Assembly: GCA_963814805.1 (NCBI GenBank)
Contig: CAWFER010000033.1
Coordinates: 124,001-188,000 of the forward strand
Origin: AP-15 sp963814805
GTDB lineage: Bacteria > Pseudomonadota > Alphaproteobacteria > ATCC43930 > CGMCC-115725
Length of the DNA: 64,000 nucleotides
Direction of reading: 5' to 3'
Below are positions 1 to 13,312 of the stretch, piece by piece. Positions within the stretch are counted from its first letter, which is position 1. Each line of letters starts with the position of its first letter. The notes beneath the pieces are model-generated. The model was given only the letters and a program-made list of their open reading frames with translations. It was not told where the DNA came from and searched no databases. The position numbers were made by a program, and so were the translations under genes.

Positions 1-389
1 TCCTGCCAGCCGCGGTCGACGATCGCGCATTCGATCGTCTTGATCGTGACCGGATTGTCGTCGAGGTTGAGGGTGCAGGCGGCCTCGCACGGCGCCGGGC
101 AGATGCGGCCGGTGAATTCCGGGAAATTATTGGTCGAGTGCAAAGTCTTCAGCGCGGCGTGCCACTGCTCGCGATAGACGAGGTTGTTCCAGTCCGGGAT
201 CAGATTGTTGACCGGGCAGCCGTCATGACAGAACGGAATCCCGCAATCCATGCAGCGCGTCGCCTGCTTGCGGATCTCCGGCTCGGGCAACGGCTTGACG
301 AACTCGTTCCAGCTGCGCCGGCGCATCTCCGGCTTGTCGTAGGGCCGGTCGCGACGCTCGATCTCGAGAAACCCGGTCGGCCTAGCCAT
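1..389 (-). CDS. gltD: Glutamate synthase small subunit, N-terminal part (runs off the window)
   Basis: The first 129 residues or so of the NADPH-GOGAT beta subunit, which passes electrons from NADPH to GltB through FAD and Fe-S clusters. The protein opens MARPTGFLEIERRD and shows the Fe-S cysteines CMDCGIPFCHDGCP followed by CPAPCEAAC, as in GltD and related proteins. The ATG is at 387-389. The gene lies downstream of gltB on the same strand, separated by about 126 bases holding a palindromic repeat. The FAD and NADPH domains lie outside the window. Confidence 0.93.
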   Translation of the reverse strand, partial: MARPTGFLEIERRDRPYDKPEMRRRSWNEFVKPLPEPEIRKQATRCMDCGIPFCHDGCPVNNLIPDWNNLVYREQWHAALKTLHSTNNFPEFTGRICPAPCEAACTLNLDDNPVTIKTIECAIVDRGWQ

Positions 390-409
390 CGCAGGAATTC
401 CCGGGGTTG

Positions 410-494
410 CCCTCACCCACCCGACCCTGCGGGCCGGGTCCCCCCTCTCCCGCATTGCGGGAGAGGGTGCCGAGCGCAGCGAAGCGGGTGAGGG
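410..494. repeat. Nested intergenic palindrome between gltB and gltD
   Basis: An inner perfect 11-bp stem (CCCTCTCCCGC at 443-453, loop ATT, GCGGGAGAGGG at 457-467) sits inside an outer perfect 9-bp inverted repeat (CCCTCACCC at 410-418, GGGTGAGGG at 486-494). This is the look of dispersed extragenic palindromes in alphaproteobacterial genomes. Lying between two genes of one operon, the RNA hairpin may affect mRNA stability or the relative expression of gltB and gltD; that role is inference. Confidence 0.8.
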
Positions 495-515
495 GCAACG
501 CGCACCAAAGGCGCA

Positions 516-5184
<4,669 letters not shown>

Positions 5185-5548
5185 CGCGGATGCTCTTCAC
5201 CGGATATTGTTTCACGAGTTTCGGCAGCGCAACCGCGAGCGGAGGCGCATAGCCGATAATAGGCATGTCCCGGCTCGCGAATCGAGAGCTTAATCTCGCC
5301 AAGCCGACCAGCTCTCGACAGCTCCAAGGCGCCTGGCGCGCACTCTTTCAGAAGCCGGGGGCGGCGAGCCGGGTCGAAGCACCGGGCCGGGTCGGAGATA
5401 AGATGATGAGCGGCGCGCCCGTCATGCTATGCATGGCGTCATCGATGCTTCGATCGAGAGCGCAGCGCCAGTTCATTTCTGCGCACCGGTCGCAGCCCCT
5501 TGCCGCCGCAGCCACCGCCCGCCCGGCTGAACCACATCCTCCCGCCCC
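5185..5548. other. Non-coding gap between divergent gltB and TPR gene
   Basis: This 364-base divergent intergenic region should hold the promoters of gltB (leftward) and the TPR-sulfotransferase (rightward). I see no convincing ORF, tRNA or terminator, and no clear -35/-10 pair. Confidence 0.5.
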
Positions 5549-7330
5549 GTGCCCCCGCAATTCCTGACCCGGCTGAATGCCGCCCGCAAGCTCGCCCGGG
5601 ATTTCCGTGAAGCACTGGCGCTGCAGCAACAGCATCGGCTGACCGAAGCCGAACGGCTCTACCGCAGCGTCCTCGAACGCAACCCCGACCACGCCCAAGC
5701 GCTATTCAACCTCGGCCTGCTTTGCGTCCGGCAGGGCAGGCTCGACGAGGCGACCGAGCTGTTCGGCCGGGCGCTCGATCGCCAGCCTCTCTTTGCCGAG
5801 GCGCACAACGCCGCCGGCATCGCGCTGCGCCTGTCGAACCGACATCAGGAGGCGCTCGAGCACTATCAAAAGGCCCTTGCCGCCAAGCCCGATTATGCCG
5901 AGGTCGAGAACAATATCGGCCTGGCGTTGCACGCGCTCGACCGCCAGGCGGAGGCGATCGCGCATTACCGCCGGGCGCTGGCGATCCGGCCCGACTACGC
6001 CGAGGCGGAAAACAATCTCGGCGCCGCATGGCGGGCGCTGCACCGCTATGACGAGGCGGCGGCGCATTATCGCCGGGCATTGGCGCTCAATCCCGACTCG
6101 GCCGCGGCGCACGGCAACCTCAGCGCCGCGCTCCAGCTGCAGGGCCGGCACGACGAGGCGCTGACCCATGCCGACCGGGCATTGGCGCTGGCCCCGGGCT
6201 TTGCCGAGGCGCATCACGGGCGCGGCACGATTTTGCGCACCCTCGGCCGGCTCGACGAGGCGCGCCAGGCGCTGGAGCGGGCGATCGAGCTGGCGCCGCG
6301 CCGCGCCGAATTCTACCGCTCGCTCGCCGAAGCCAAGCATTTTACCAACGACGATCCGCACCGCGCGCTGCTCGAGACGCTGGCGCGCGACCTGACGTCA
6401 TTGCCGCGGGAGGACCGGGTCCATCTCCATTTCGCGCTGGGCAAGGTCTATGACGATCTCGGCGAGCACGAACGCGCGTTTACCCACCTCCTCGCCGGCA
6501 ACGCGCAAAAGCGCGGGCAGCTCGTCTATGACGAGGCGGCGGTGCTGGGCCGGCTCGATCGCTTCCGGACCTTGTTCAGCGCCGAAATCATGGCCGAGCG
6601 GGCGGGCCAGGGCGAGCCGTCGCCGATCCCGATCTTCATCATCGGCATGCCGCGCTCGGGGACGAGCCTCGTCGAGCAGATGCTGGCGAGCCACCCCAAA
6701 GTGCACGGCGCCGGCGAACTCGGCGATTTCGAGGCGGCGGTGGCCGCGCTCTGCGGCGCCGACGGGGTTCCCTTCGACATCGGCCCGGCCGAGCTGCGCG
6801 CCATCGGGGCGGGCTATCTGGCGCGGGTCACGGCCCTGGCGCCGTGGGCCCGGCGCATCACCGACAAGATGCCGGCGAATTTCCGCTTTGCCGGGCTGAT
6901 CCATTTGGCGCTGCCCGAGGCGCGCATCATCCACATGCGGCGCGACCCGGTCGACACCTGCCTGTCGTGCTTCTCGATCCTGTTCGGCGGCGATCAGCCT
7001 TTCGCCTACGATCTGGGCGAGCTCGGACGGTACTACGCCGCCTACCAAAGGTTGATGAAGCATTGGCGCGGGGTGCTGCCGCCGGGGGTCATGCTCGACG
7101 TGGACTATGAGACCCTGGTCGGCGATTTCGAGGCGCAGGCGCGGCGCATTCTGGCCCATTGCGGCCTCGAATGGGACGATGCCTGCCGCGATTTCCACAA
7201 GACGCAGCGCCCGGTCCACACCGCGAGCGCAGTCCAGGTGCGCCAGCCGCTCTACCGCAGCTCGATCGGCCGCTGGCGGCCGCCGGACGAGACGCTGCGC
7301 CCGTTGCTCGATGCGCTCGCAGGAAGCTGA
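5549..7330 (+). CDS. TPR-repeat sulfotransferase
   Basis: A 593-residue fusion. Residues about 20-290 are tandem 34-residue TPRs with the pattern A..NLG.AL...GR..EA...Y..AL...P. A PAPS-dependent sulfotransferase domain follows: the 5'-phosphosulfate loop IIGMPRSGTSLVEQML (about residue 368) and the 3'-phosphate motif RIIHMRRDPVDTCLS (about 455). Proteins of this build are thought to sulfate a peptide or surface glycan bound by the TPRs; the acceptor is unknown. The start is a GTG. No signal peptide or membrane segment is visible. It stands alone on the plus strand and converges with the PEP-CTERM gene. Confidence 0.9.
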   Translation: MPPQFLTRLNAARKLARDFREALALQQQHRLTEAERLYRSVLERNPDHAQALFNLGLLCVRQGRLDEATELFGRALDRQPLFAEAHNAAGIALRLSNRHQEALEHYQKALAAKPDYAEVENNIGLALHALDRQAEAIAHYRRALAIRPDYAEAENNLGAAWRALHRYDEAAAHYRRALALNPDSAAAHGNLSAALQLQGRHDEALTHADRALALAPGFAEAHHGRGTILRTLGRLDEARQALERAIELAPRRAEFYRSLAEAKHFTNDDPHRALLETLARDLTSLPREDRVHLHFALGKVYDDLGEHERAFTHLLAGNAQKRGQLVYDEAAVLGRLDRFRTLFSAEIMAERAGQGEPSPIPIFIIGMPRSGTSLVEQMLASHPKVHGAGELGDFEAAVAALCGADGVPFDIGPAELRAIGAGYLARVTALAPWARRITDKMPANFRFAGLIHLALPEARIIHMRRDPVDTCLSCFSILFGGDQPFAYDLGELGRYYAAYQRLMKHWRGVLPPGVMLDVDYETLVGDFEAQARRILAHCGLEWDDACRDFHKTQRPVHTASAVQVRQPLYRSSIGRWRPPDETLRPLLDALAGS

Positions 7331-7391
7331 TCCAGACGGGTAATCAGCGGCGCCGGATCCCGTTGCTCACCAGGACCCGCTGCAAAATCGA

Positions 7392-7989
7392 TCAGCCGAG
7401 CCTGCGTCGGCGCCAAAACATCGCGAGCCCGACGAACCAGGCGCCAAACAACGCCAGCGAGCCCGGCTCCGGTACCGCCGAAGGCAATTCCTCGGCCAGG
7501 GTGACGGTTACGCCATTCGGCGAAAAGCTCCCCGGGACTGTATTGTTCGGCGGCGGCAGGGTGCTCCCGTAAGGAGCTAGGAAATCCAAGATACGAAAAA
7601 ATCTGATCATTGATGTCGAAATTATGCAGGCCCTGGGGGACCGGCGTGGTGAAGGTTCCGCTGCTAAACTGGGTTCCGAACAGTGGCACACCAGCGGTGA
7701 AACCCAGCGAGTGTCCGTCGACAAACGCTTGATAGACGTCGCCGGCGGCGAATTCGGTGGTCGGCTGCTGCACTGTCATGATCAGAGTGCCGGCAAAGGG
7801 GGCGGTGAAGTCGATCGGACCGCCGATGCCGCCGACGGCGCCGCCAGGGCCGAGGCCGGTGCTGCCCGCGGGTGCGGCGTTGCTCGCCGAGGCGACCTCG
7901 TTGAAGGTGCCGATCGGCGTCGGCGCCGCGTTGGCCACGCCTGAGACAAGGCCGAGCAGCGCCGCTCCCGGCAATAAATGGCTGTTCAT
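7392..7989 (-). CDS. PEP-CTERM sorted exported protein (one frameshift)
   Basis: The start MNSHLLPGAALLGLVSGVA is a signal peptide with an A-N-A cleavage site. The 3' end encodes VPEPGSLALFGAWFVGLAMF then RRRR, the classic PEP-CTERM signal (Pro-Glu-Pro, one membrane helix, basic tail) recognised by exosortase. The roughly 200-residue ORF is split by a one-base shift near 7585-7609, most simply at the six-A run on the plus strand. The central region is rich in Gly, Ala and Thr and I cannot assign a fold. No exosortase gene lies in the window. The protein is expected to be anchored, processed and exported together with exopolysaccharide. Confidence 0.75.
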
Positions 7990-8174
7990 CGGCCTTCCCC
8001 TACTTTCAAAGGCGCTTTCACGTTGGTTAAAGTGTGCGGCGTGCAGCGTCAAAAACGCGTCCGTTAACCGTCACGGATAACGTCAAACTCGCGGCGGAGC
8101 GATCGCAAGTCGCCTGGTCCGGCCCGGTTGCTTATGCTTGCCGATCCCACTCCTAATTGGAGAGGAGCTAAGCG

Positions 8175-8493
8175 ATGGTCAGGAGCTGCCTCGTAGTGCG
8201 CGCCGAAGTACCCGAAATCGGCGACCGGGTTCGGGTTCGATCACTGGTAGGCAACCGATCGCCTGCCGCGCGCGATCGAGGTGTTCGGCGCCGAGCGGGG
8301 CTGGCGCTGCTGGAGCCGCACCGATCCGGCGATGCATTACGCCTATTATGAATTCGCCGACGCCGCGACCGCGCAAAGGTTGCTCGGCTCGGACGCGATC
8401 AAACCGCTGATCGCCGAGTTCGATCGGATCTGGGGCGATCGGGTGATCCGCAGCTTCGAGGCGCTCGACATCGTCCAGGAGCGGGGCGCGTGA
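8175..8493 (+). pseudogene. Small alpha/beta-barrel-like protein, broken 5' half
   Basis: The ATG at 8175 follows GAGGAGCTAAGCG. The first frame gives MVRSCLVVRAEVPEIGDR. A shift near 8230 leads to a frame reading FGFDHWY, then a TAG near 8252, then DRLPRAIEVFGAERGW and a good C-terminal half ending at 8493. The restored protein is about 105 residues and resembles small dimeric ferredoxin-like (EthD or DUF-type) proteins, with a YEFADAATAQRLL helix. The breaks may be sequence errors or real decay. No partner gene points to a role. Confidence 0.45.
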
Positions 8494-8556
8494 GGTAGCG
8501 GCGGCCGGCCGCCGCTTTGCACGCAGATGGCCGAAGGCCGAAACGCCGGCTCGCGG

Positions 8557-9363
8557 CTAGCGCGAGGCTAGCACGAGGCGGCGGTTCCTCGGCTGCAACG
8601 GCCGCGCGCTGTTGGGATACAAGGCGCGGTAGCGGTCGAGGTCGGCCTCGGCGACCCGGATCGGGTCGCGCAGCACCATCCAGGTCACGACTTCGCCGCA
8701 CGCTGGCGTCGTCAGCGAGCCCTGGTAGTACCAATAGCCGAGCGAACCCGGCAACAGCGCGCCGGGAGACACGGCGATCGGCGCCTGTCCATGGGCTTGC
8801 TGCGGCATGGCCTTGGCGATCTCGGCAAATGCCGGATTGGCGCCGCCCGGCTCGATCAGCACGCCGATCACGCCAAAGCTGGCCGACGCCGGCTGCGGCC
8901 CGGCCTGCCAATCATTGCCGCCGTGCACCGGATCGGCGCCGAAACCGCGGCCGATCTCCTGCTGGTGGACGAAATGCACCTCCATCGCCGCCCGCTTGCC
9001 GTCGACCGCGTGCTCGGCGGGCATATGGAAATGGAATTCGACCATCTGGTAGGCGGCCGGCCCGACATGCAGCAAAGAGCCGCTCGGCATATTAACCCGG
9101 ATCGTGTAGCCGGGATTGACGATCGTCGCGGCCGATTTGGGCCAAGATATTTTAAGCGGCGGCAGATCGGCGGGGATCGCGCCCTGGAGGTCGATCGGCG
9201 ATTGCTGGCTGCCGGCGGCACAGACGCCGTAGCCCGGCAGCGAGCCCCAATGCTCCGGCCCGTTGGCGCCCGACCAGCCCCAATCAACGGCAAAGGCGCG
9301 CCGGGCGCAAAGCGGGCACAGAGCGAGCCCGCCGATGCCGGCCAGCAAGTTGCGTCGGTCCAT
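8557..9363 (-). CDS. Periplasmic alpha-class carbonic anhydrase
   Basis: A 268-residue exported enzyme for CO2/bicarbonate interconversion. MDRRNLLAGIGGLALCPLC is a signal peptide with a twin-arginine-like start. The mature part opens with DWGWSGANGPEHWGSL and carries QSPIDL, the zinc ligands of EFHFHMPAEH (two His) and MEVHFVHQ (third His), and the C-terminal SLTTPACGE substrate-pocket motif. All these are hallmarks of the alpha class. Length and motif order are normal. It is a single gene, divergent from the acyl-CoA ligase. Confidence 0.93.
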   Translation of the reverse strand: MDRRNLLAGIGGLALCPLCARRAFAVDWGWSGANGPEHWGSLPGYGVCAAGSQQSPIDLQGAIPADLPPLKISWPKSAATIVNPGYTIRVNMPSGSLLHVGPAAYQMVEFHFHMPAEHAVDGKRAAMEVHFVHQQEIGRGFGADPVHGGNDWQAGPQPASASFGVIGVLIEPGGANPAFAEIAKAMPQQAHGQAPIAVSPGALLPGSLGYWYYQGSLTTPACGEVVTWMVLRDPIRVAEADLDRYRALYPNSARPLQPRNRRLVLASR

Positions 9364-9560
9364 CCCTCACCCCCTTGGATCGCGGCATTCGCTTTTAGGC
9401 ATAGCCCGCGGCGGCGAATTCGCGGAATCAAAAAATCGTCAGACCAGGTTGCAGCCGCGCCGTTTGCGTCGCGCCCGGCATTCCCGCCCCATTGCTCAGG
9501 CGCCGATCGGCCATTTCGTGCTATGGTCCCGCCAAACTAGAGAACCTTGGGAGGGCGGGC

Positions 9561-11243
9561 ATGTCGGCGACGGCTTTTATCGAGGCGCGGGACTTTCTGC
9601 TCGCCCACCGCGACGATTACCAACGGGCCTATCGCGATTTCCGCTGGCCGGCGCTCGACCGGTTCAACTGGGCGCTCGACTATTTCGATCCGATGGCGCT
9701 GGGCAACGACCGCCCGGGCCTGTGGATCGTCGACGAGGGTGGCGGCGAGACCAAACTCACCTTCGCCGAACTCGCCGAGCGATCGAGCCGGGCCGCCAAT
9801 CACCTGCGCGCGCTCGGCGTGCGCCGCGGCGATCGGCTGCTGATGATGCTGGGCAATGTCGCGCCATTGTGGGAGTGCATGCTGGCGGCGATCAAGCTGG
9901 GCGCGGTGGTCATCCCGGCGACGATGTTGCTGAACCGCGACGATCTCGTCGACCGCTTTGCCCGCGGCCAGGTCCGCCATGTCGTCGCCGGCGCCGAGTG
10001 CGCGGCCAAGTTCGCCGATCTGCCCGGCGACTACACCCGGATCGCGGTCGGCGGGACCGCAGCCGGCTGGCACAGCTGGGAGGCCGGGTACGAGGCGCCT
10101 GCGCGGTTTGTTGCCGATGGCGGGACCCGGGCGAGCGACCCGCTGCTGCTCTATTTCACCTCGGGCACGACGGCCAAGCCGAAGCTCGTCTTGCACAGCC
10201 ATCAGAGCTATCCGGTCGGGCATCTGTCGACGATGTACTATCTCGGCGTGCGGCCGGGCGACGTTCATCTGAACGTGTCTTCGCCGGGCTGGGCCAAGCA
10301 CGCCTATAGCTGTGTGTTCGCGCCGTGGAACGCCGGGGCGACGGTGTTTATGCTGAACCAGGCGCGGTTCAACGCGAAGAAGCTGCTCGACGCGATCGCG
10401 CGCTGCGGCGTCACCACGTTCTGCGCCCCGCCGACGGTGTGGCGGATGCTGATCCAAGAGGATCTGGCGGAGTGGCGGGTGAGCCTGCGCGAGGCCCTCG
10501 GCGCCGGCGAGCCGCTCAACCCGGAAGTGATCGAGCGGGTCAAGGTGGCCTGGGGGCTGACCGTGCGCGACGGCTATGGCCAGACCGAGACGACCTTGCA
10601 GATCGGCAATTTCCCGGGCCAGACGGTCAAGCCTGGATCGATGGGCCGGCCGGCGCCCGGCTATCGGGTTGAATTGCTCGACATCGAAGGGGTTGAGCAG
10701 CAGGAGGCCGAAATCTGTCTCGCGCTAGACCCGCCGCCCTTGGGCCTGATGCAGGGCTATCAGGGCGACGACGGCCAGATCCTGCCGCTCGCCGGCGCGG
10801 CCTATCGCACCGGCGACGTGGCGATGCGCGACGCCGACGGCTATCTGACCTATGTCGGCCGGGCCGACGATCTGTTCAAAGCGTCGGATTACCGGATCAG
10901 CCCGTTCGAGCTCGAAAGCGCGTTGATCGAGCACCCGGCGGTGGCCGAAGCGGCGGTCGTCCCGGCGCCCGACCCGCTGCGTCTGGCGGTCCCGAAGGCC
11001 TTCATCACGCTGGCGGCGAACCACCCCGCCGACCGCGACACGGCGCTCGCGATCTTCCGCCACATCCGCGCGCATCTGGCCCCCTACAAGCGGGTGCGCC
11101 GGCTCGAATTCGCCGAGCTGCCGAAGACCATCTCCGGCAAGATCCGCCGGGTCGAGCTGCGCGCCGCCGAACTCGCCCACGCCAACGCCGCCGGCCGCGC
11201 TGAGGGCGAATTCCGCGAGGAGGATTTTCCCGAGCTTGCCTGA
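9561..11243 (+). CDS. Acyl-CoA synthetase (AMP-dependent, medium-chain/aryl type)
   Basis: A 560-residue ANL-superfamily ligase that activates a carboxylic acid as acyl-AMP and transfers it to CoA. It shows the P-loop YFTSGTTAKPKL (about 200), the A5 motif DGYGQTETT, the A7 motif YRTGDVAMRDADGYLTYVGR, and the catalytic lysine in KTISGKIRRVEL near the C-terminus. The layout is closest to medium-chain or benzoate-type CoA ligases, but the substrate cannot be fixed from sequence. I chose ATG 9561 over an upstream in-frame start because GGGAGGGCGGGC precedes it. It converges with a luciferase-like monooxygenase gene. Confidence 0.88.
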   Translation: MSATAFIEARDFLLAHRDDYQRAYRDFRWPALDRFNWALDYFDPMALGNDRPGLWIVDEGGGETKLTFAELAERSSRAANHLRALGVRRGDRLLMMLGNVAPLWECMLAAIKLGAVVIPATMLLNRDDLVDRFARGQVRHVVAGAECAAKFADLPGDYTRIAVGGTAAGWHSWEAGYEAPARFVADGGTRASDPLLLYFTSGTTAKPKLVLHSHQSYPVGHLSTMYYLGVRPGDVHLNVSSPGWAKHAYSCVFAPWNAGATVFMLNQARFNAKKLLDAIARCGVTTFCAPPTVWRMLIQEDLAEWRVSLREALGAGEPLNPEVIERVKVAWGLTVRDGYGQTETTLQIGNFPGQTVKPGSMGRPAPGYRVELLDIEGVEQQEAEICLALDPPPLGLMQGYQGDDGQILPLAGAAYRTGDVAMRDADGYLTYVGRADDLFKASDYRISPFELESALIEHPAVAEAAVVPAPDPLRLAVPKAFITLAANHPADRDTALAIFRHIRAHLAPYKRVRRLEFAELPKTISGKIRRVELRAAELAHANAAGRAEGEFREEDFPELA

Positions 11244-11279
11244 CCCGAACCGGGAGGTTCGGCCGCTAAGCGAGAAGCG

Positions 11280-12485
11280 CTATTCCGCCGCCTGGGGGCG
11301 GGCGACCTGCACGGTGTTCGGGCCGTAGCGGTCGCGGTAGGGGGCGGTGTCGATTTCCTCGAGCTCGATCTCGCGCTTCAGCACCTGCTGTTTCCAGGCC
11401 TGCTGTTCGGGCTCGTGGGCGTGGAATTCGGGCATCACCTCGCGGGCGAACAGCTCGAGGCTCTCGCAGATGTGCTCGTGCGCGTTCTTGCCGGCCTGGT
11501 TCAGAAAGATCACCTGGTCGATGTGCGACGTTTCGAACCGCCGCAGCTTTCGGCGGATGGTCTCGGGCGAGCCGATCAGCCCGCCGGAGAGCGCGCGGGC
11601 GAGGCCCTCCGGATTGGCGCGCTTCCACTTCTCGTATTCGTCCCACAGATTGACCTCGCCGGGCTTCGGCCGCTCGCGGGTCGGGCTCAAGCCGTAGAAG
11701 CGCAGCGCAAACTGGAAGAACGGGATGCCGTCGGCGCGGCGGCGCGCCTCCGCGTCGGTCTCGGCGCACATGAAATAGCTGGTCAGCGCCAAATTCGGGT
11801 TGGTCACGTAATCGGCGAGCTTCTCCTGGCGCTTGGTGAAGGCATTGTAATAGGCGTGGACCCAGGCATGCGCCGCTTCGGCGCTCAAAAACTGGAAGGC
11901 GAGCGCGCCCAGCCCGCGCCGGCCGGCCATCTCGATCGTCTCCAATTGCGAGCAGGCGCACCACAAGGGCGGATGCGGCTTCTGCACGGGTTTGGGCACG
12001 ACGTTGCGCAGCGGGAAATCGAAATAGGGCCCGTGATATTCGCAGCCGCCGTCCTTGAACATCGGGATGATCGCGCGCACCGCGTCCTCCCACACCGCGC
12101 GTTTTTCGTCAAAGGCGCGGCCGAACGGTTCGAGCTCGGTGCTGCTGGCGCTCTCGCCCATGCCGAAATCGACCCGCCCGCGGCTGACCAGGTCGAGCGC
12201 GGCGATGCGCTCGGCCACCCTGGCCGGCGGGCTCGTGGTCAATTGCATGATGCCGTGGGCGAGCCGGATGTTCTTGGTGCGCTGGCTCGCTGCGCCGAGA
12301 AACACCTCCGGGGCCGGCGAATGCGAATATTCTTCGAGAAAGTGGTGCTCGACCTCCCAGGCATAGTCGTAGCCGAGCCGGTCGGCCAATTCGACCTGGT
12401 CGAGCGCGTTCTGATAGAGCCGCAACTCGCCGCCCGCCTCCCACGGCCGCGGCAATTGCAGCTCGTAAAAGATGCCGAACTTCAT
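11280..12485 (-). CDS. LLM-class flavin-dependent oxidoreductase 1
   Basis: A 401-residue bacterial luciferase-like TIM-barrel monooxygenase using reduced FMN or F420. It begins MKFGIFYELQLPRPW after the ribosome site GGAGGGATC, which is why the shorter start was taken. LGYDYAWEVEHHFLEEYSH and ASQRTKNIRLAHGI are typical of the family, as is the RVDFGMGES segment. Natural substrates of this group are mostly unknown. Two more family members lie at 22.8 and 26.9 kb, suggesting an oxidative, possibly degradative, lifestyle. It overlaps nothing and precedes vapC on the same strand. Confidence 0.85.
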   Translation of the reverse strand: MKFGIFYELQLPRPWEAGGELRLYQNALDQVELADRLGYDYAWEVEHHFLEEYSHSPAPEVFLGAASQRTKNIRLAHGIMQLTTSPPARVAERIAALDLVSRGRVDFGMGESASSTELEPFGRAFDEKRAVWEDAVRAIIPMFKDGGCEYHGPYFDFPLRNVVPKPVQKPHPPLWCACSQLETIEMAGRRGLGALAFQFLSAEAAHAWVHAYYNAFTKRQEKLADYVTNPNLALTSYFMCAETDAEARRRADGIPFFQFALRFYGLSPTRERPKPGEVNLWDEYEKWKRANPEGLARALSGGLIGSPETIRRKLRRFETSHIDQVIFLNQAGKNAHEHICESLELFAREVMPEFHAHEPEQQAWKQQVLKREIELEEIDTAPYRDRYGPNTVQVARPQAAE

Positions 12486-12534
12486 CGATCCCTCCTCCGG
12501 CGCCGACCGGCCAGCCGGTGCCGTCTGATTTCGA

Positions 12535-12948
12535 TCACGGGAAAACAACAACGCCCAGCCGCGACGCGGCGCCGGCGAGCTCGCTGTCTTTGGTGATCAG
12601 CGGCAAATTTCGGCGGACCGCAAGTTCGAGATATGCAGCGTCATAAGCGGTCAAAACTTCCGCCCGGGCCAAGGCCAGGATCTCCCGCCACGATCGCGCT
12701 GCCGTCTCCTGGTCGACCGAGATCGGCAAATCCGCGATCAGTTCGAGCCGCAGCGCGATATCGGACCTGCTGATCCGTCCGCGCTTTTCCGCCTGAAGCA
12801 GGATATTGCTCAACTCCAGATGCCACAGCCCCGGAACGATCGCGCCGTCATCGCGAACACGCTCGAACAGCTGGTCGGTCTCAGGCGAAGCCTCGTCTTC
12901 GAAGCACCAAGTCAAGGCGATCGAGGAATCGACGACACCGGCGCTCAT
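12535..12948 (-). CDS. vapC: VapC-family PIN-domain toxin
   Basis: A 137-residue PIN-domain RNase. It has the N-terminal acidic residue in VVDSSIALTW, a central Glu in LWHLELSNIL, and the C-terminal acidic pair in TAYDAAYLELAV and ITKDSELAGAA. The start ATG overlaps the vapB stop by four bases, the usual antitoxin-first arrangement. Family members cleave tRNA or rRNA and are neutralised by the upstream antitoxin. Start 12948 was chosen over 12978 because of this overlap. Confidence 0.88.
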   Translation of the reverse strand: MSAGVVDSSIALTWCFEDEASPETDQLFERVRDDGAIVPGLWHLELSNILLQAEKRGRISRSDIALRLELIADLPISVDQETAARSWREILALARAEVLTAYDAAYLELAVRRNLPLITKDSELAGAASRLGVVVFP

Positions 12949-13184
12949 GGGCGCCCTTCGTCGCGCAGTTCCTTCCAAGAAAGTCCGCCGAGCGTCGTGC
13001 CTTTGCGCAGCGCCTTCAACCTCTCGAATGCGTGGTTGGCCCGTACTCGATCGACATGGTTTGCCGGCAGGAGCCGAGCCACGGGTTTGCCGTGCTTGGT
13101 GATGACCACTTCCTCACCGGCCGCGACCCGGTCGAGCAACGCGGACAGATGGGTCTTTGCCTCGAATGCACCGATGGTGATCAT
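12945..13184 (-). CDS. vapB: Phd/YefM-type antitoxin
   Basis: A 79-residue antitoxin beginning MITIGAFEAKTHLSALLDRV with GEEVVITKHGKPVARLLP, the standard Phd/YefM N-terminal DNA-binding fold. The charged C-terminal tail would thread into the PIN toxin. It forms an operon with vapC (four-base overlap) and probably represses its own promoter, where an inverted repeat is visible. Confidence 0.88.
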   Translation of the reverse strand: MITIGAFEAKTHLSALLDRVAAGEEVVITKHGKPVARLLPANHVDRVRANHAFERLKALRKGTTLGGLSWKELRDEGRP

Positions 13185-13193
13185 TGGCGGTTT

Positions 13194-13242
13194 GGCCCTG
13201 AAAACAAACTAGACAGAAATATAACCAGAACTGGTCAGGGCC
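13194..13242 (-). promoter_or_regulatory. Putative vapBC operator/promoter region
   Basis: Just upstream of vapB, GGCCCTGA (13194-13201) and TCAGGGCC (13235-13242) form a perfect 8-bp inverted repeat with a 33-base AT-rich spacer. Inside it lies a smaller palindrome-like site, CCAGAACTGG (13225-13234). The placement fits autoregulation by the antitoxin, but binding is inferred. Confidence 0.4.
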
Positions 13243-13312
13243 ACAAGCGCGATACCGAACCCGAGCCCTCGATCGCGTGGACCGGATCGGCGCAATCTGC
13301 TACCCCCTTGGC

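Noticed and set aside
9492..9560. Upstream in-frame start for the acyl-CoA ligase
   Set aside because: No ribosome site before it; ATG 9561 has GGGAGGGCGGGC and gives the family's usual N-terminus.
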